DNA from: a virus
Length of the DNA: 64,000 nucleotides
Strand: one strand, 5' to 3'
Virus record (IMG/VR): IMGVR_UViG_3300036795_000124
Coordinates: 1-64,000 of that record
Notes under the pieces: generated by a model
The model's database searches: none
Told to the model about the DNA's origin: nothing
Seen by the model: only the letters and a program-made list of their open reading frames with translations
Program-made: the position numbers and the translations under genes
In this document: positions 40,433 through 49,778 of the stretch, piece by piece
How positions within the stretch are numbered: position 1 is the first letter of the stretch
Layout: every line of letters begins with the position of its first letter

Positions 40433-42217
40433 ATGCGTCGCCGGGACTTCCTGCGCGGCTCCACGGCGCTTGCCGGCATCGCCTTTCAGGGCGGCCTGCG
40501 TGGCATCCTGCCTACCTCGTTGGTGGCGATCGACGGCTTGATCTCCTACGGCCAGTCGTGGCGTGTGAATTTCTTCAACAACTTCGGTATTGTTGATCTA
40601 AACCAACTCGCGGTCCTCGCCTTCAAGACCACCAATCCGGTCTTTCCGCTTTTGCCTGTTTCGGCTGGGATATCCATCGCCGGGGTCATCAACGGCGTCG
40701 GGCAGTACGCGCCGTCCGACGTGTATACGATCGGCCGGTGCTCGGTCATAGCGCAGCAGCTCTGGCGCATCCACAGTGGCGCCACCGTTCCCCAACAGCC
40801 GATCGCAGAGTTCTGCGCGGCCTATCCGGGATCGACGTGGGGATGGGGTGGCGGCGCCGGCCTAGCGCCTGGAGCCACGTTCACCGCCTCCATCGCGTCC
40901 AACGTGATGACCGTGGCCAGCGTCGGAACCGGTCAGTACGTTTCGGACAACTCGACGCTCAGCGGCGCCGGGATACCGGCGTCCACCTTCGTCTTCAGCG
41001 GAGGCCCGCCGAGCGGATCGGGAGGAGTCGGCACGTATCAGGTTGGCGTCGGGCAGACTGTTTCCGCCCCTGTTGCGCCGGTGCCGTTCACGACAGCCGG
41101 GTCCTCGTTCAAGGGTTGGATTCTTCTTAACCTGCTTGAGGTTTCGTCCGTGACGTCGGGCACGATCTCGATCGGCGAGACGGTCGTCGGGTCCGGCGCA
41201 AAGGCCAACAGCGTGATCATCGGTCAGAATTCCGGCACGACTGGCGGCGTCGGCGAGTATGTCCTGCAGGTTGGCACTCCGTTTACCGTCGGCAGCGAGA
41301 CGATGACCACGACGGGCACGAGCTGGACGAACATGCGCACCGTTCTGTCGCAGATGGCGCCGCTGTTCCCCGCAAAGTCGTACGCTTCGATCAAGTATAC
41401 CAGCGTCGGCTGGACGCAGGGCACCTCGACGGACGGAACGCTGGCGACCAAGCTCACTGATCTGGCTACGATGATCCAGGACTTCGACGCACTATCATAC
41501 AGCGTTCTTGCGCCATTTCTGGACTTCTATCTGGGACTGCCTGCGGCGCCCTCTGTGGACACCACATATGGCAGTACGGGGCAGATAGCCGGATATTGGG
41601 GTACTTATCTGTTCCTGCGCGCCAATGCCCCTGGGGCTGGCGGACCATATTCCGGCCGAATATGGGCGAGTGCGCCGTCCTATCCGTGGATATTTGATGG
41701 GAGCGGCATCCACACCACTGGATATGGCATGATCCGGTGGGCCGAGTTGGAGGGCTATGCGCGTCATCTCGTGCGTGATCTTGGCGTTCAGTGGACGCCG
41801 CTCTGGCGCTCCATGACAAATCCGATCACTCGATCCGGCACCACGTTCATTGTTCCGTTCGATCGACCGACTGGTCCAGATTTCACGACTGCCCCGATGG
41901 CGTGGCAATCCGATCCGCAGGACGGGATACAGGTCTGGCCACAGTACGGCTGGCACGTGAAGCGGAGCGGCACGGAAATGCCGCTGGTCTCCGATCCGAT
42001 CATCAGTGGCATGAGCGTCATTCTGGACATCGGAACGGCCGCTTTGGTCGGGGACGAGGTTAGCTATTGCTTCTATGGACCAGGCGGCACGGTTCCGCCT
42101 GGGATCATCCCCGGCGTTGGCGGCAATCTGGTGATGAATGGTCCTGCCAGCGTGATGGTGCCAGGCAAGCAACTCGGAATGTGGGCATGGCCGTTCGCTG
42201 AGAACGTAACGACATGA
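40433..42217 (+). CDS. Tat-exported SGNH/esterase-like protein
   Basis: 594 residues. The N-terminus MRRRDFLRGSTALAGIAF is a twin-arginine signal (RRxFL). Residues 34-43 (DGLISYGQSW, Ser42) resemble the block I Ser of SGNH or sialate O-acetylesterase-like enzymes. Residues 424-440 (DGSGIHTTGYGMIRWAE, His427) resemble block V with the catalytic Asp/His. A beta-rich insertion fills about residues 140-300. Removal of acetyl groups from a polysaccharide is likely. Confidence 0.6.
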   Translation: MRRRDFLRGSTALAGIAFQGGLRGILPTSLVAIDGLISYGQSWRVNFFNNFGIVDLNQLAVLAFKTTNPVFPLLPVSAGISIAGVINGVGQYAPSDVYTIGRCSVIAQQLWRIHSGATVPQQPIAEFCAAYPGSTWGWGGGAGLAPGATFTASIASNVMTVASVGTGQYVSDNSTLSGAGIPASTFVFSGGPPSGSGGVGTYQVGVGQTVSAPVAPVPFTTAGSSFKGWILLNLLEVSSVTSGTISIGETVVGSGAKANSVIIGQNSGTTGGVGEYVLQVGTPFTVGSETMTTTGTSWTNMRTVLSQMAPLFPAKSYASIKYTSVGWTQGTSTDGTLATKLTDLATMIQDFDALSYSVLAPFLDFYLGLPAAPSVDTTYGSTGQIAGYWGTYLFLRANAPGAGGPYSGRIWASAPSYPWIFDGSGIHTTGYGMIRWAELEGYARHLVRDLGVQWTPLWRSMTNPITRSGTTFIVPFDRPTGPDFTTAPMAWQSDPQDGIQVWPQYGWHVKRSGTEMPLVSDPIISGMSVILDIGTAALVGDEVSYCFYGPGGTVPPGIIPGVGGNLVMNGPASVMVPGKQLGMWAWPFAENVTT

Positions 42218-42225
42218 GGTGATAG

Positions 42226-42699
42226 ATGCTTCTAGGCGGTGAATCACTTGCGGCTGTGCCCCTGGCGGCGTTCCAATTCTCATCGGGACCGCAACTGAAA
42301 TCGGGGGGTCGCGCCGCGCTGCTGCCGGTCGATAATGCGATCCTGAGCAACAGGCAATTTCCGACACCGCAGCCATTTCCGCTGGGCGCGATGGGATATA
42401 CCGATATCGATGGCGCATGGGTCGTTGATTGTTCTGCGAACATGACACAACGCGGCACCACGATCGAAGCCATCAACGCCACCAATGTCATGGTCCAACG
42501 CGTCGATCAGAGACCGATGGGCGCGATGGACATCACGGTAAGCAATGTCGCGGTCCAGTCCGGCGGACTCAAATTCATCTTCGACGTGACCGCTCACGGT
42601 CTATCAACGCAATATTTGCTCGGCTTTCCCCTATCCCTTGCCAACGGCGATCTGATCGTTCGCTGGGGAATTCTGACCACCATTCCCCATCCTGGCTGA
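42226..42699 (+). CDS. Hypothetical protein
   Basis: 157 residues, behind GAGGTGATAG. Mixed, with a beta-rich second half (MDITVSNVAVQSGGLKFIFDVT). No signal peptide. Possibly part of the exported cassette's operon. Unrecognised. Confidence 0.5.
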   Translation: MLLGGESLAAVPLAAFQFSSGPQLKSGGRAALLPVDNAILSNRQFPTPQPFPLGAMGYTDIDGAWVVDCSANMTQRGTTIEAINATNVMVQRVDQRPMGAMDITVSNVAVQSGGLKFIFDVTAHGLSTQYLLGFPLSLANGDLIVRWGILTTIPHPG

Positions 42700-42740
42700 T
42701 CCAGTGTTATGATCAGCCTTAGTTCAGAGGAGTCGCGGCA

Positions 42741-43067
42741 ATGCCACAGGGTCCACTTCCGGTCTTTGACAGTTCGCTGAGCGGCAACAAAAGCGCGCTG
42801 AACATCTCGGCAGTAGGCGTCATCAAAGCCACGCCCGGGCGGATCAACCGCATCGTGCTCACCGGCACGGTCGGTACGGGAGGTGCTCTGACGATCAATG
42901 ATTGCGCGACGACAGCGGCGGCGGCGGCGGCGAATGTCGTCTTTTCGACCGCCGGCACGCTGGCGGTGGGATCGGTGATCAACCTCGATTGGCCGTGTCT
43001 GGTGGGTATTACGGTCTCCGCGTTCCCCACCGGGGGCGCCCCAAAGGTCGCGATTTCCTTCGTCTGA
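42741..43067 (+). CDS. Hypothetical Ala/Gly/Thr-rich protein
   Basis: 108 residues, behind AGAGGAGTCGCGGCA. A small beta protein (INRIVLTGTVGTGGALTINDCAT) with an Ala run. Directly before the sheath gene. Unrecognised. Confidence 0.5.
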   Translation: MPQGPLPVFDSSLSGNKSALNISAVGVIKATPGRINRIVLTGTVGTGGALTINDCATTAAAAAANVVFSTAGTLAVGSVINLDWPCLVGITVSAFPTGGAPKVAISFV

Positions 43068-43096
43068 CCGCGTTCACGCATTGAAAGGCGACCGCC

Positions 43097-44488
43097 ATGC
43101 CCGCCACGAACATTGTCCAGATCAACGTATCGTTGCAGCAGGCGCCGTTGCCCAGCATGCTGCAACAATCCGGTGCGTTTCTCAGCCAGGGTGCTACCGA
43201 TCTTACACCGGGCACTTTGTCCAATCCGCTGACCCAGGCCGGCGATATCGCGACGATCATCGCCTCGGCGCTGGCGATCACCTCGATCGCCTGGCTGAGC
43301 AGCGTGGCCACGGTGACCACCGCCGCACCGCACGGCTATACCATCTCCGATGTCGTCCAGTTGACCATCGCTGGCGCGGTTCCCGCCGCATACAACGGCA
43401 CGTACCAATGCACGATTACCGGCGCATCGACCTTTACCTATCCCCTGACGCCCAATCCCGGCACCAGCCCGGCCTCCACGCCGGGCACCTATACGCCGGA
43501 GGATGTGGGTGAGCTCGTCGCGATGAACACGACCTATTTCGCGCAAGGCACAGCGCAATCCGTCCGCGTACTCGAGCTTGGCAAGGGCACGCCGGCCGAA
43601 GGTGTGGCCGCGCTGACCACGTGGCTGAACAACAATCCGAACATCCTCTATGCCGTGCTGGTACCGCGCGCCTGGGATGGCGTCTCATCGTTCCTGGCAC
43701 TCATCGCGTCGTACGAAAGCACGACCTCGAAATTCTACTTCTACGTGACGACGACCACGGGCACGTACACCGACTATACAGCGCTCATGAAAGACGTCGT
43801 CGCCATGGTCGAGGCGCCAGCCATTCCCTCGATCGAATTCTCACTGGCGGCTGGATTCTACCGGCTGCTGTCGCAGAACCCAGGACCCACCAACAAACTG
43901 CCGCCGTTCTCCTTCGCCCAGCTGTTCGGCGTCACGCCCTATCCGATGGCGGGCAACAACGCGCTACTGACCAATCTCAAGGCGGCTGGCGTCAATGTGG
44001 TGCTGACCGGCGCCGAGGGCGGGCTCACCAACACTTATCTGTACTGGGGCACCACGATGGATGGGCGAGACATCGCCTACTGGTATTCCATCGATTGGGT
44101 GCAGATCCAATCGCAGATCGCGCTGGCGAACGAGGTTATCAACGGCTCTAACACGCCGCTCAACCCGCTCTACTACGACCAGCAAGGGGTCAACCGCCTG
44201 CAAAGCCGCGAGGCGCAGGTGATGACCAACGCCGTGGTCTTTGGCATGGCGACCGGCGCCATCACGCTCACCGAATTCGACGGCACGCAATTGGCGGCGG
44301 CGCTGAATTCCAACCAGTTCACCAATCAGTTGGTAGTCAACGCGGTGCCCTTTGTCAGCTACGCGACCTCGCTGCCAGGGGATTATCGCATCGGCAAATA
44401 CGGCGGCCTGGCGGTGGTCTTCATCGTCAATCGCGGATTCACGGCCATTATACTGAATATTATTGCGACCGACTTCGTTACATTCTGA
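43097..44488 (+). CDS. Tail sheath protein
   Basis: 463 residues, behind GAAAGGCGACCGCC. Ala/Thr-rich. Sheath-like features: VRVLELGKGTPAEGVAALTTWL, a central NILYAVLVPRAW, a DUF3383-like middle with YWYSIDWVQIQSQIALAN, and a C-terminal GFTAIILNIIATDFV. This identifies a contractile-tailed phage. The last 50 bp are unusually A+T-rich and end on the start of an endonuclease gene. Confidence 0.75.
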   Translation: MPATNIVQINVSLQQAPLPSMLQQSGAFLSQGATDLTPGTLSNPLTQAGDIATIIASALAITSIAWLSSVATVTTAAPHGYTISDVVQLTIAGAVPAAYNGTYQCTITGASTFTYPLTPNPGTSPASTPGTYTPEDVGELVAMNTTYFAQGTAQSVRVLELGKGTPAEGVAALTTWLNNNPNILYAVLVPRAWDGVSSFLALIASYESTTSKFYFYVTTTTGTYTDYTALMKDVVAMVEAPAIPSIEFSLAAGFYRLLSQNPGPTNKLPPFSFAQLFGVTPYPMAGNNALLTNLKAAGVNVVLTGAEGGLTNTYLYWGTTMDGRDIAYWYSIDWVQIQSQIALANEVINGSNTPLNPLYYDQQGVNRLQSREAQVMTNAVVFGMATGAITLTEFDGTQLAAALNSNQFTNQLVVNAVPFVSYATSLPGDYRIGKYGGLAVVFIVNRGFTAIILNIIATDFVTF

Positions 44489-45204
44489 TGGCATATACCG
44501 AAGCAGATGCGGCAGCGCAAAAGCGCTACAGAGAACGTCACCCAGATAGGGTCAGGGCGGCTGCTGCTGCGCAATATGCCAAGAACCCGAAATATCAGTT
44601 GGAGTGGCGCAAGAGAAATCCGGAAGCCTACAAGGCGATCCTCGAACGAAAACGCGAAAAACCCGAGACGGTAGAACGACAGAAGAGATGGGAAGCGGCC
44701 AATCCGGATAAGGTCTTGGCTCGGCAGAGACGCTATCGGGAAAAACATCGTGCCGAACTCGCGGAGAGAACGCGACTCCGACGCGAGGCTGACCCCGATC
44801 CCGACACGAGACGCGCCCGTGACGCTGCGTTGAAGCAGCAATTGCGCGTCGAACGCCCCGACGAATGCAAAGCGCAGCGCGATGCCTGGGTTGCGAAGAA
44901 CCGCGACAAGATGGTCGGCTATTGCGCGCAGCGGAATGCGCTCATCAAAGGCGCGCCAGGATCATTGTCAGACGGTCTGATCGATCTGCTGCTTGATGAA
45001 CAAGGGCATCGATGCCCGTATTGCTGGCAGAGATTTGGCGACGGATTGCCATGGACGCTTGATCACTATCTTCCGCTTCGCCGAGGTGGCGCGCATAACG
45101 ACGACAACATCCAATTGGCGTGTTTCTCCTGCAACTGCCGCAAGAGCCGTAAAGACCCGACGAAATTCGTGCTACAAATAATGCACGCTGAAGGAGCGTT
45201 GTAG
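44488..45204 (+). CDS. Free-standing HNH homing-type endonuclease
   Basis: 238 residues, start in a TGATG overlap with the sheath gene. Residues 1-120 are very basic and helical with repeats of the type RYRE(K/R)H, as in phage homing enzymes. Residues 165-225 contain the HNH core: HRCPYCWQRF, LDHYLPLRRGGAHNDDNIQLAC, and CNCRKSRKDP. Two CxxC pairs bind zinc. It separates two essential tail genes, a classic site for homing genes. Confidence 0.85.
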   Translation: MAYTEADAAAQKRYRERHPDRVRAAAAAQYAKNPKYQLEWRKRNPEAYKAILERKREKPETVERQKRWEAANPDKVLARQRRYREKHRAELAERTRLRREADPDPDTRRARDAALKQQLRVERPDECKAQRDAWVAKNRDKMVGYCAQRNALIKGAPGSLSDGLIDLLLDEQGHRCPYCWQRFGDGLPWTLDHYLPLRRGGAHNDDNIQLACFSCNCRKSRKDPTKFVLQIMHAEGAL

Positions 45205-45206
45205 CT

Positions 45207-45647
45207 ATGCCGAACCCCCTCACGCCCCAAGGAACTTTAAACCGGCTGCGTGCCTCGATCACGTGGCCCAATTTCGCCAACCTCAACATCGTCTCGGGCT
45301 ATCTCGGGCGGATGGGGATCAGGCTGGCGCTGGACGGCGATTCGACGCTGTTCATCCCAGCGATGACGGGGACGGTGACCTCGCCCGAGCCTTACATGAT
45401 GATCACGGCGACGGCGCATCTGTTGAAGAGCCAGCCGCTCGCGGCCGCCTACAAGGCGCAGATGGAGCTGTCGGCGCTGCTGGGCGACGGCACCGTGCGA
45501 TCGGACTCGGCGGTGCTGACGCCCTATCAGATCGTCAATTGCGCGATCCAGAGCGTGCGCGAGCTCAACTTCGCCGGCGACGACGGCGATTGGGCGGTGA
45601 CCTTCCGTGGCCAGTACTATGTGAACTCCAACCTGTTCAACGGGTGA
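45207..45647 (+). CDS. Tail tube protein
   Basis: 146 residues, two bases after the HNH stop. Alpha/beta, with GRMGIRLALDGDSTLFIPAMTG and a C-terminal AVTFRGQYYVNSNLFNG. Size and place after the sheath fit a myophage tube protein. Confidence 0.65.
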   Translation: MPNPLTPQGTLNRLRASITWPNFANLNIVSGYLGRMGIRLALDGDSTLFIPAMTGTVTSPEPYMMITATAHLLKSQPLAAAYKAQMELSALLGDGTVRSDSAVLTPYQIVNCAIQSVRELNFAGDDGDWAVTFRGQYYVNSNLFNG

Positions 45648-45651
45648 TCTT

Positions 45652-46224
45652 TTGGCGCCCCGCATCGATGAACGGCTGAACCTGATCATCCCGATCGATC
45701 GCTACGACGGGACGACGGTCTACATTCACGCCACCCCGATCGGCCGCGAGGTCTTCCAGAAGTACTTCCTGGTGATGGCGAAGGCGTTTGCCTCGATCTG
45801 GGCCGAGGGGCTCAACAACGTCTCAGGCCCGCGCGTGGCCGCGCTGATGCTGCGCGAGATCGCGACCAACATGGGCCTGTGGGACGGCCCCGAGGGGGTC
45901 AGCCTTGGCCTGATGACCGAGATCAAGCGATTGGCCAACGTGATCGCCCCGGCCTCGGGGCGGGGCTGGGATGTCGTGCCGCTGGATCAGGCGATCCAGG
46001 CAAAAATGGTCGATGGCGACGATGTTGATGAGATCGAGGGCAACCTGGTTTTTTTTTCGCTCACCTGGCATCTCAATCGGCGGAAGGAGCGCGAGATCGT
46101 TATGGACACTGTTGCCTCACGCCTGGATGCTTCGATGTCCTCGCAGAATTTGTCGGCATTCGTCAATTCCTTGCCGACGTCGATCGCGACCGGCAATACT
46201 GGCGGGACGCCCCTGGCAGCCTGA
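45652..46224 (+). CDS. Tail assembly chaperone (gpG-like), zero frame
   Basis: 190 residues from TTG. It lies between tube and tape measure, where myophages and siphophages have G/GT chaperones. The T9 run at 46049-46057 gives, in phase, T-TTT-TTT, a slippery site. A -1 shift there leads without a stop into a second frame ending at 46358, two bases before the tape measure start. These chaperones guide tape-measure assembly. Confidence 0.6.
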   Translation: MAPRIDERLNLIIPIDRYDGTTVYIHATPIGREVFQKYFLVMAKAFASIWAEGLNNVSGPRVAALMLREIATNMGLWDGPEGVSLGLMTEIKRLANVIAPASGRGWDVVPLDQAIQAKMVDGDDVDEIEGNLVFFSLTWHLNRRKEREIVMDTVASRLDASMSSQNLSAFVNSLPTSIATGNTGGTPLAA

Positions 46225-46358
46225 TCGCGTGCATTCTCGATTGGGCGGCCGGGCCTGGATTTGAGGAATGCTTCTGGCAGCGCGAGAATGAATTCCGCTG
46301 GCGATCGGCGACCGAATTCCGCCAACGCTATCTGATCGCAGCCGCCGGGGGGGCCTGA
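46056..46358 (+). CDS. -1 frame extension of the tail chaperone (GT-like)
   Basis: 100 codons open in the -1 frame after the T9 run. The second half (ADVDRDRQYWRDAPGSL, then GFEECFWQRENEFRWRS) looks like natural protein, but no ATG or GTG begins it, so a frameshift is the simplest route. The first 25 residues are less natural, so the true slip point may be further downstream. Confidence 0.5.
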   Translation, partial: FAHLASQSAEGARDRYGHCCLTPGCFDVLAEFVGIRQFLADVDRDRQYWRDAPGSLIACILDWAAGPGFEECFWQRENEFRWRSATEFRQRYLIAAAGGA

Positions 46359-46359
46359 C

Positions 46360-49032
46360 ATGCCGCTGCGATCCGTCGTCGAAATAGATGTCGCCGATCA
46401 AGGCTTCGATCGCTTCTTCGACAAATGGAAGGCGTACGACCAGCAGAAAAGGGAGGCGGCCGAGGAGGATCGCGAGCGCGCGAAAGAGGAAAAGGCGCGG
46501 CGCGAGGACGAGGCCAAGGCGGAGGAAGAGCGCAAACGCACATCCGTCGCCGGCCGCATCAAGGCGCTGTCAGAGTCGGTCCCGCGCGGGCTCAAAGCGG
46601 CGTCGACCGAATGGGAGAAAATGCAGAACGCCTCCCGCAACGTGGCGCGCTCGATGGAACAAATCGGCTCGCGCGCGCTGCACCTTGTGGGCAGCATGAC
46701 CAAGCTGACCGGCCTGTTGTCGCTGGTGGGCGGGGCCGCAACCGGGTTCGGCTTTCTGGGCGCCGACGTGCTTGCCCGCACCGCCTCAGGCTGGCGTCGC
46801 AACGCGATGGGGCTCGGGGCCACGATCGGCGGCAGCCGCGCCTTCGGGTTGAATTTCGGCCGCTTCGTTGATCCGAACTCGATGCTGTCTGGCGTCTCCC
46901 AGGCGATGCGCGATCCGCGCAATTCGGTGGCCTTGAATGCGCTCGGCGTCCGCGCGCAACCGGGCGAGGATACCGCCCTGGTCGCGGCGCGCGCCTTGGA
47001 GCGTGTTCAGGAGCTCGCCAAGCGTCAGCCGGAAAACACCCTGGGCACGCTGCTCACATCGTACAAGCTGGATCAGCTGGGACTCAATCTTCAGGACCTG
47101 CAACGATTGCGCGCCGCCGATCGCGGCGAGGTGGGCGATCAGGCGCGGCATTTCCGTCAGGATCGCGGTGCGCTCGATCTGAATCCGGCGCAGGCGCGCG
47201 GCTGGCAGGATTTCCTGACCACGCTGGATCGCGCGCGCATGGGTATCGAGACCACCTTCATCGTGCGCCTATCGCCCTTGGCGCCGGCGCTCGGCCATCT
47301 GTCCGAGGCGTTCAACAAGGTCGTGTCCAAACTGCTGGAGCGACAGGATTTCGGCAAATGGATTGAGCAGGCGGCGGACGGGCTTGAACATTTGGCGCAC
47401 TACATCTCGGGAGACGATTTCCAAAAGGATGTCGAGAAATTCGGCACCAAGATAGGCGAAATGGCGACCGCGATCGGCCGGTTCGTCACGTGGCTCGTGG
47501 GCACCTTGGAGGATCTGCATATCGGCGATGCCGATCCGAAACAGGGCACGCCAGGGGTCGATCCAAAAGGCACGTCGATTCCGCACAGCGGCCCGATGTT
47601 CGGTAGCAATCTGTGGCAGAACCCGGACGGCACGATCGTCGATCCCGATACCGGGCGGTTCTATACCCGCAGGCCTGACGGGAATTTCGATCCCACCGAC
47701 AAATACGCGCCGGGCTCATCTGGCGATAAACGGTTCGTCCAGCCACCGGAACCGGAGCAGCCGGCGGTGCCCTACAAGGCCGGCGACATCATCCGCGACA
47801 TGAACATCACCGAACCGCAATACGACGCGTTCAAGGGATCGGTCGCCAGCATCGAGCACGCCCGCTACGATCAGATGGGCGGCGCGGGAAAACAGCACGC
47901 CGGCCGCTATCAGTTCGGCCGACGCGAGATCGAGGAGACCGCCGCGCGCCTGGGCGAGCCGGCGCCGACGACGCAACAATTCCTCAACGATCCCGCGAGG
48001 CAGGAGCGCTTCTTCGAGGCCTACACGGCGGGCCACAACGCCTATCTGTTGGCCAACAGCGCGGAGTACCGGGCGCTGTCGCCTGAGAAGCGGCTTGCCA
48101 TCCTGGGATATGCGCACAACCAAGGTCCCAAAGGGGCGGCGGATTACCTGCGCACAGGTCAGGAGGGGCGCGATCTATTCGGCACATCGGGCAAGCGGTA
48201 TTCCAATCTGGTCACGGCCGCGCTCGTCGAGCGCATTCCCACCCGGGACCAGCGCATCGCGGAGATCGCCAAACGCATGGCGACCGATGCATCCCAGGCC
48301 GGCGATCCCGGACGGCCGGCTCGCCAATCTACCGATGCCGGTCGGGCCACGTCGGATCAGCAGGCCGCTAATCCGGCAATCGCGCCGCCCGTTCCGCCAA
48401 TCACCATCCCGATTGCGCCACCAGCGTCATCGAGACCGATAACACCAGCCCCTATGGTCTATAACCCTGGGCTTGACAGGATGGTGGGTGCCCATTCGCG
48501 TCTCGATCGCGCCCTCGTACCGCAACCCGCTGCGCGTCCGATTGGTGCGGATAACGATCGCAGGCCGGCGCGGGATCAGCGCATCACCGACATCGCTCAG
48601 CGCATGGCGGTAGAGCCAGCGCGTCCGGCTCGCGGGCCAGCCGATCCGCAGGCGCCCCCGCGCGCATCACCAACCGATCAGCGCATCACGGAGATTGCCA
48701 AGCGCATGGCGACCGAGGTCGCGCCTGACCGGCCGGCTGACACGGCCTCACAGGCCGCACGAATCGTCAATCCGCAGATGCCAGCGCGGCCGGCTGGCGC
48801 GGATAAGGTGCACCAGGATATCGTCCAATTCGGCAAAGCATGGAAAGACCGGATCGCCGATGCCACGCGCCCGTTCGTCGATCACCTGGGCCAAATGATG
48901 CAGGCGGCCAGACAGCCAACCGGCACCGCGCCCCCGCTGTCGACGCCGCGCGCGCCGCGTGTCGACATCCACATCCATAACGAGACCGGCGGCAACGCGG
49001 TCATGTCAGCGGCACAGGCGTCAGCGTCGTGA
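46360..49032 (+). CDS. Tape measure protein with lysozyme-like domain
   Basis: 890 residues. Residues 20-65 are a charged coiled coil. Residues 100-150 are hydrophobic (GSMTKLTGLLSLVGGAATGFGFLG). The middle is helical. Residues 480-610 look like a transglycosylase/lysozyme domain (SIEHARYDQMGG, HAGRYQFGR, ILGYAHNQGPKGAADYL). Beyond 625 a motif DQRI-(A/T)-(E/D)-IA-(K/Q)-RMA occurs three times in a Pro/Arg/Ala-rich linker. The tape measure sets tail length and may open the cell wall during DNA entry. Confidence 0.75.
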   Translation: MPLRSVVEIDVADQGFDRFFDKWKAYDQQKREAAEEDRERAKEEKARREDEAKAEEERKRTSVAGRIKALSESVPRGLKAASTEWEKMQNASRNVARSMEQIGSRALHLVGSMTKLTGLLSLVGGAATGFGFLGADVLARTASGWRRNAMGLGATIGGSRAFGLNFGRFVDPNSMLSGVSQAMRDPRNSVALNALGVRAQPGEDTALVAARALERVQELAKRQPENTLGTLLTSYKLDQLGLNLQDLQRLRAADRGEVGDQARHFRQDRGALDLNPAQARGWQDFLTTLDRARMGIETTFIVRLSPLAPALGHLSEAFNKVVSKLLERQDFGKWIEQAADGLEHLAHYISGDDFQKDVEKFGTKIGEMATAIGRFVTWLVGTLEDLHIGDADPKQGTPGVDPKGTSIPHSGPMFGSNLWQNPDGTIVDPDTGRFYTRRPDGNFDPTDKYAPGSSGDKRFVQPPEPEQPAVPYKAGDIIRDMNITEPQYDAFKGSVASIEHARYDQMGGAGKQHAGRYQFGRREIEETAARLGEPAPTTQQFLNDPARQERFFEAYTAGHNAYLLANSAEYRALSPEKRLAILGYAHNQGPKGAADYLRTGQEGRDLFGTSGKRYSNLVTAALVERIPTRDQRIAEIAKRMATDASQAGDPGRPARQSTDAGRATSDQQAANPAIAPPVPPITIPIAPPASSRPITPAPMVYNPGLDRMVGAHSRLDRALVPQPAARPIGADNDRRPARDQRITDIAQRMAVEPARPARGPADPQAPPRASPTDQRITEIAKRMATEVAPDRPADTASQAARIVNPQMPARPAGADKVHQDIVQFGKAWKDRIADATRPFVDHLGQMMQAARQPTGTAPPLSTPRAPRVDIHIHNETGGNAVMSAAQASAS

Positions 49033-49778
49033 GCGGCACATCCGCCGGCCGCGTCGCCTATCAATTCGCGTTCCAACTGTGTCCGATCTTCCTGACCGGC
49101 GGCGTCGCGAAATTCATCCCCGGCAACGTGCTGCCCATCGTGGTGCTGACCGAGGCGCTGAATACGCCGATCAGCCTGCTGACCGGCGGCGGCAATTTCA
49201 ACCTGGATAGCTTCTTCGCGAATTTCGTGCCGATGCCGGGCGCCACCCTGATCGAGAACGACATCGCCCGCTATCCATTCGCCAATCAGGCGGTGGCCGC
49301 CAACGCACTGATCGCCAAGCCGCTGCACATTTCGATGCGCATGATCTCGCCGGCCAGGAACGATTTCGGCGTATGGAGCAAGTTGGGAACCATGCTCCTG
49401 CTAAAGTCCACGCTGTCGCAGCACAATCGCTCAGGTGGGACCTATACGGTCGCGACCCCATCGGGCTTCTATACCAATTGCATCCTGCTCGACATGCGCG
49501 ACATCACCGGCGGCGAGACCAAGCAACCACAAGCCGAGTGGCAATTCGATTTCGAGGCGCCGCTGCTGACCTTGGAGCAAGCCCAGGCGGCGCAAAGCAG
49601 CCTGATGAGCAAGTTCACCGACGGGAGCCAATTGGGCAATCCGTCATGGTCTGATCCAGCGAGCGCGATCGGGCAGGTCTCACCGCTATCGCCGGTACCG
49701 GCGGGCGAGCAAGCGGTCGGATCATCGGTTGTGGGCCCTGTCACCTCCGAGCCACTGGCACCGTTGCCCGGCACATGA
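49029..49778 (+). CDS. Tail/baseplate protein
   Basis: 249 residues, GTG in a GTGA overlap. Core ALNTPISLLTGGGNFNLDSFFANFVPMPG... then ISMRMISPARNDFGVWSKLGTMLLLKSTL, a pattern of myophage proteins after the tape measure. The tail is Pro/Ser/Gly-rich. Role inferred. Confidence 0.55.
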   Translation: MSGTSAGRVAYQFAFQLCPIFLTGGVAKFIPGNVLPIVVLTEALNTPISLLTGGGNFNLDSFFANFVPMPGATLIENDIARYPFANQAVAANALIAKPLHISMRMISPARNDFGVWSKLGTMLLLKSTLSQHNRSGGTYTVATPSGFYTNCILLDMRDITGGETKQPQAEWQFDFEAPLLTLEQAQAAQSSLMSKFTDGSQLGNPSWSDPASAIGQVSPLSPVPAGEQAVGSSVVGPVTSEPLAPLPGT

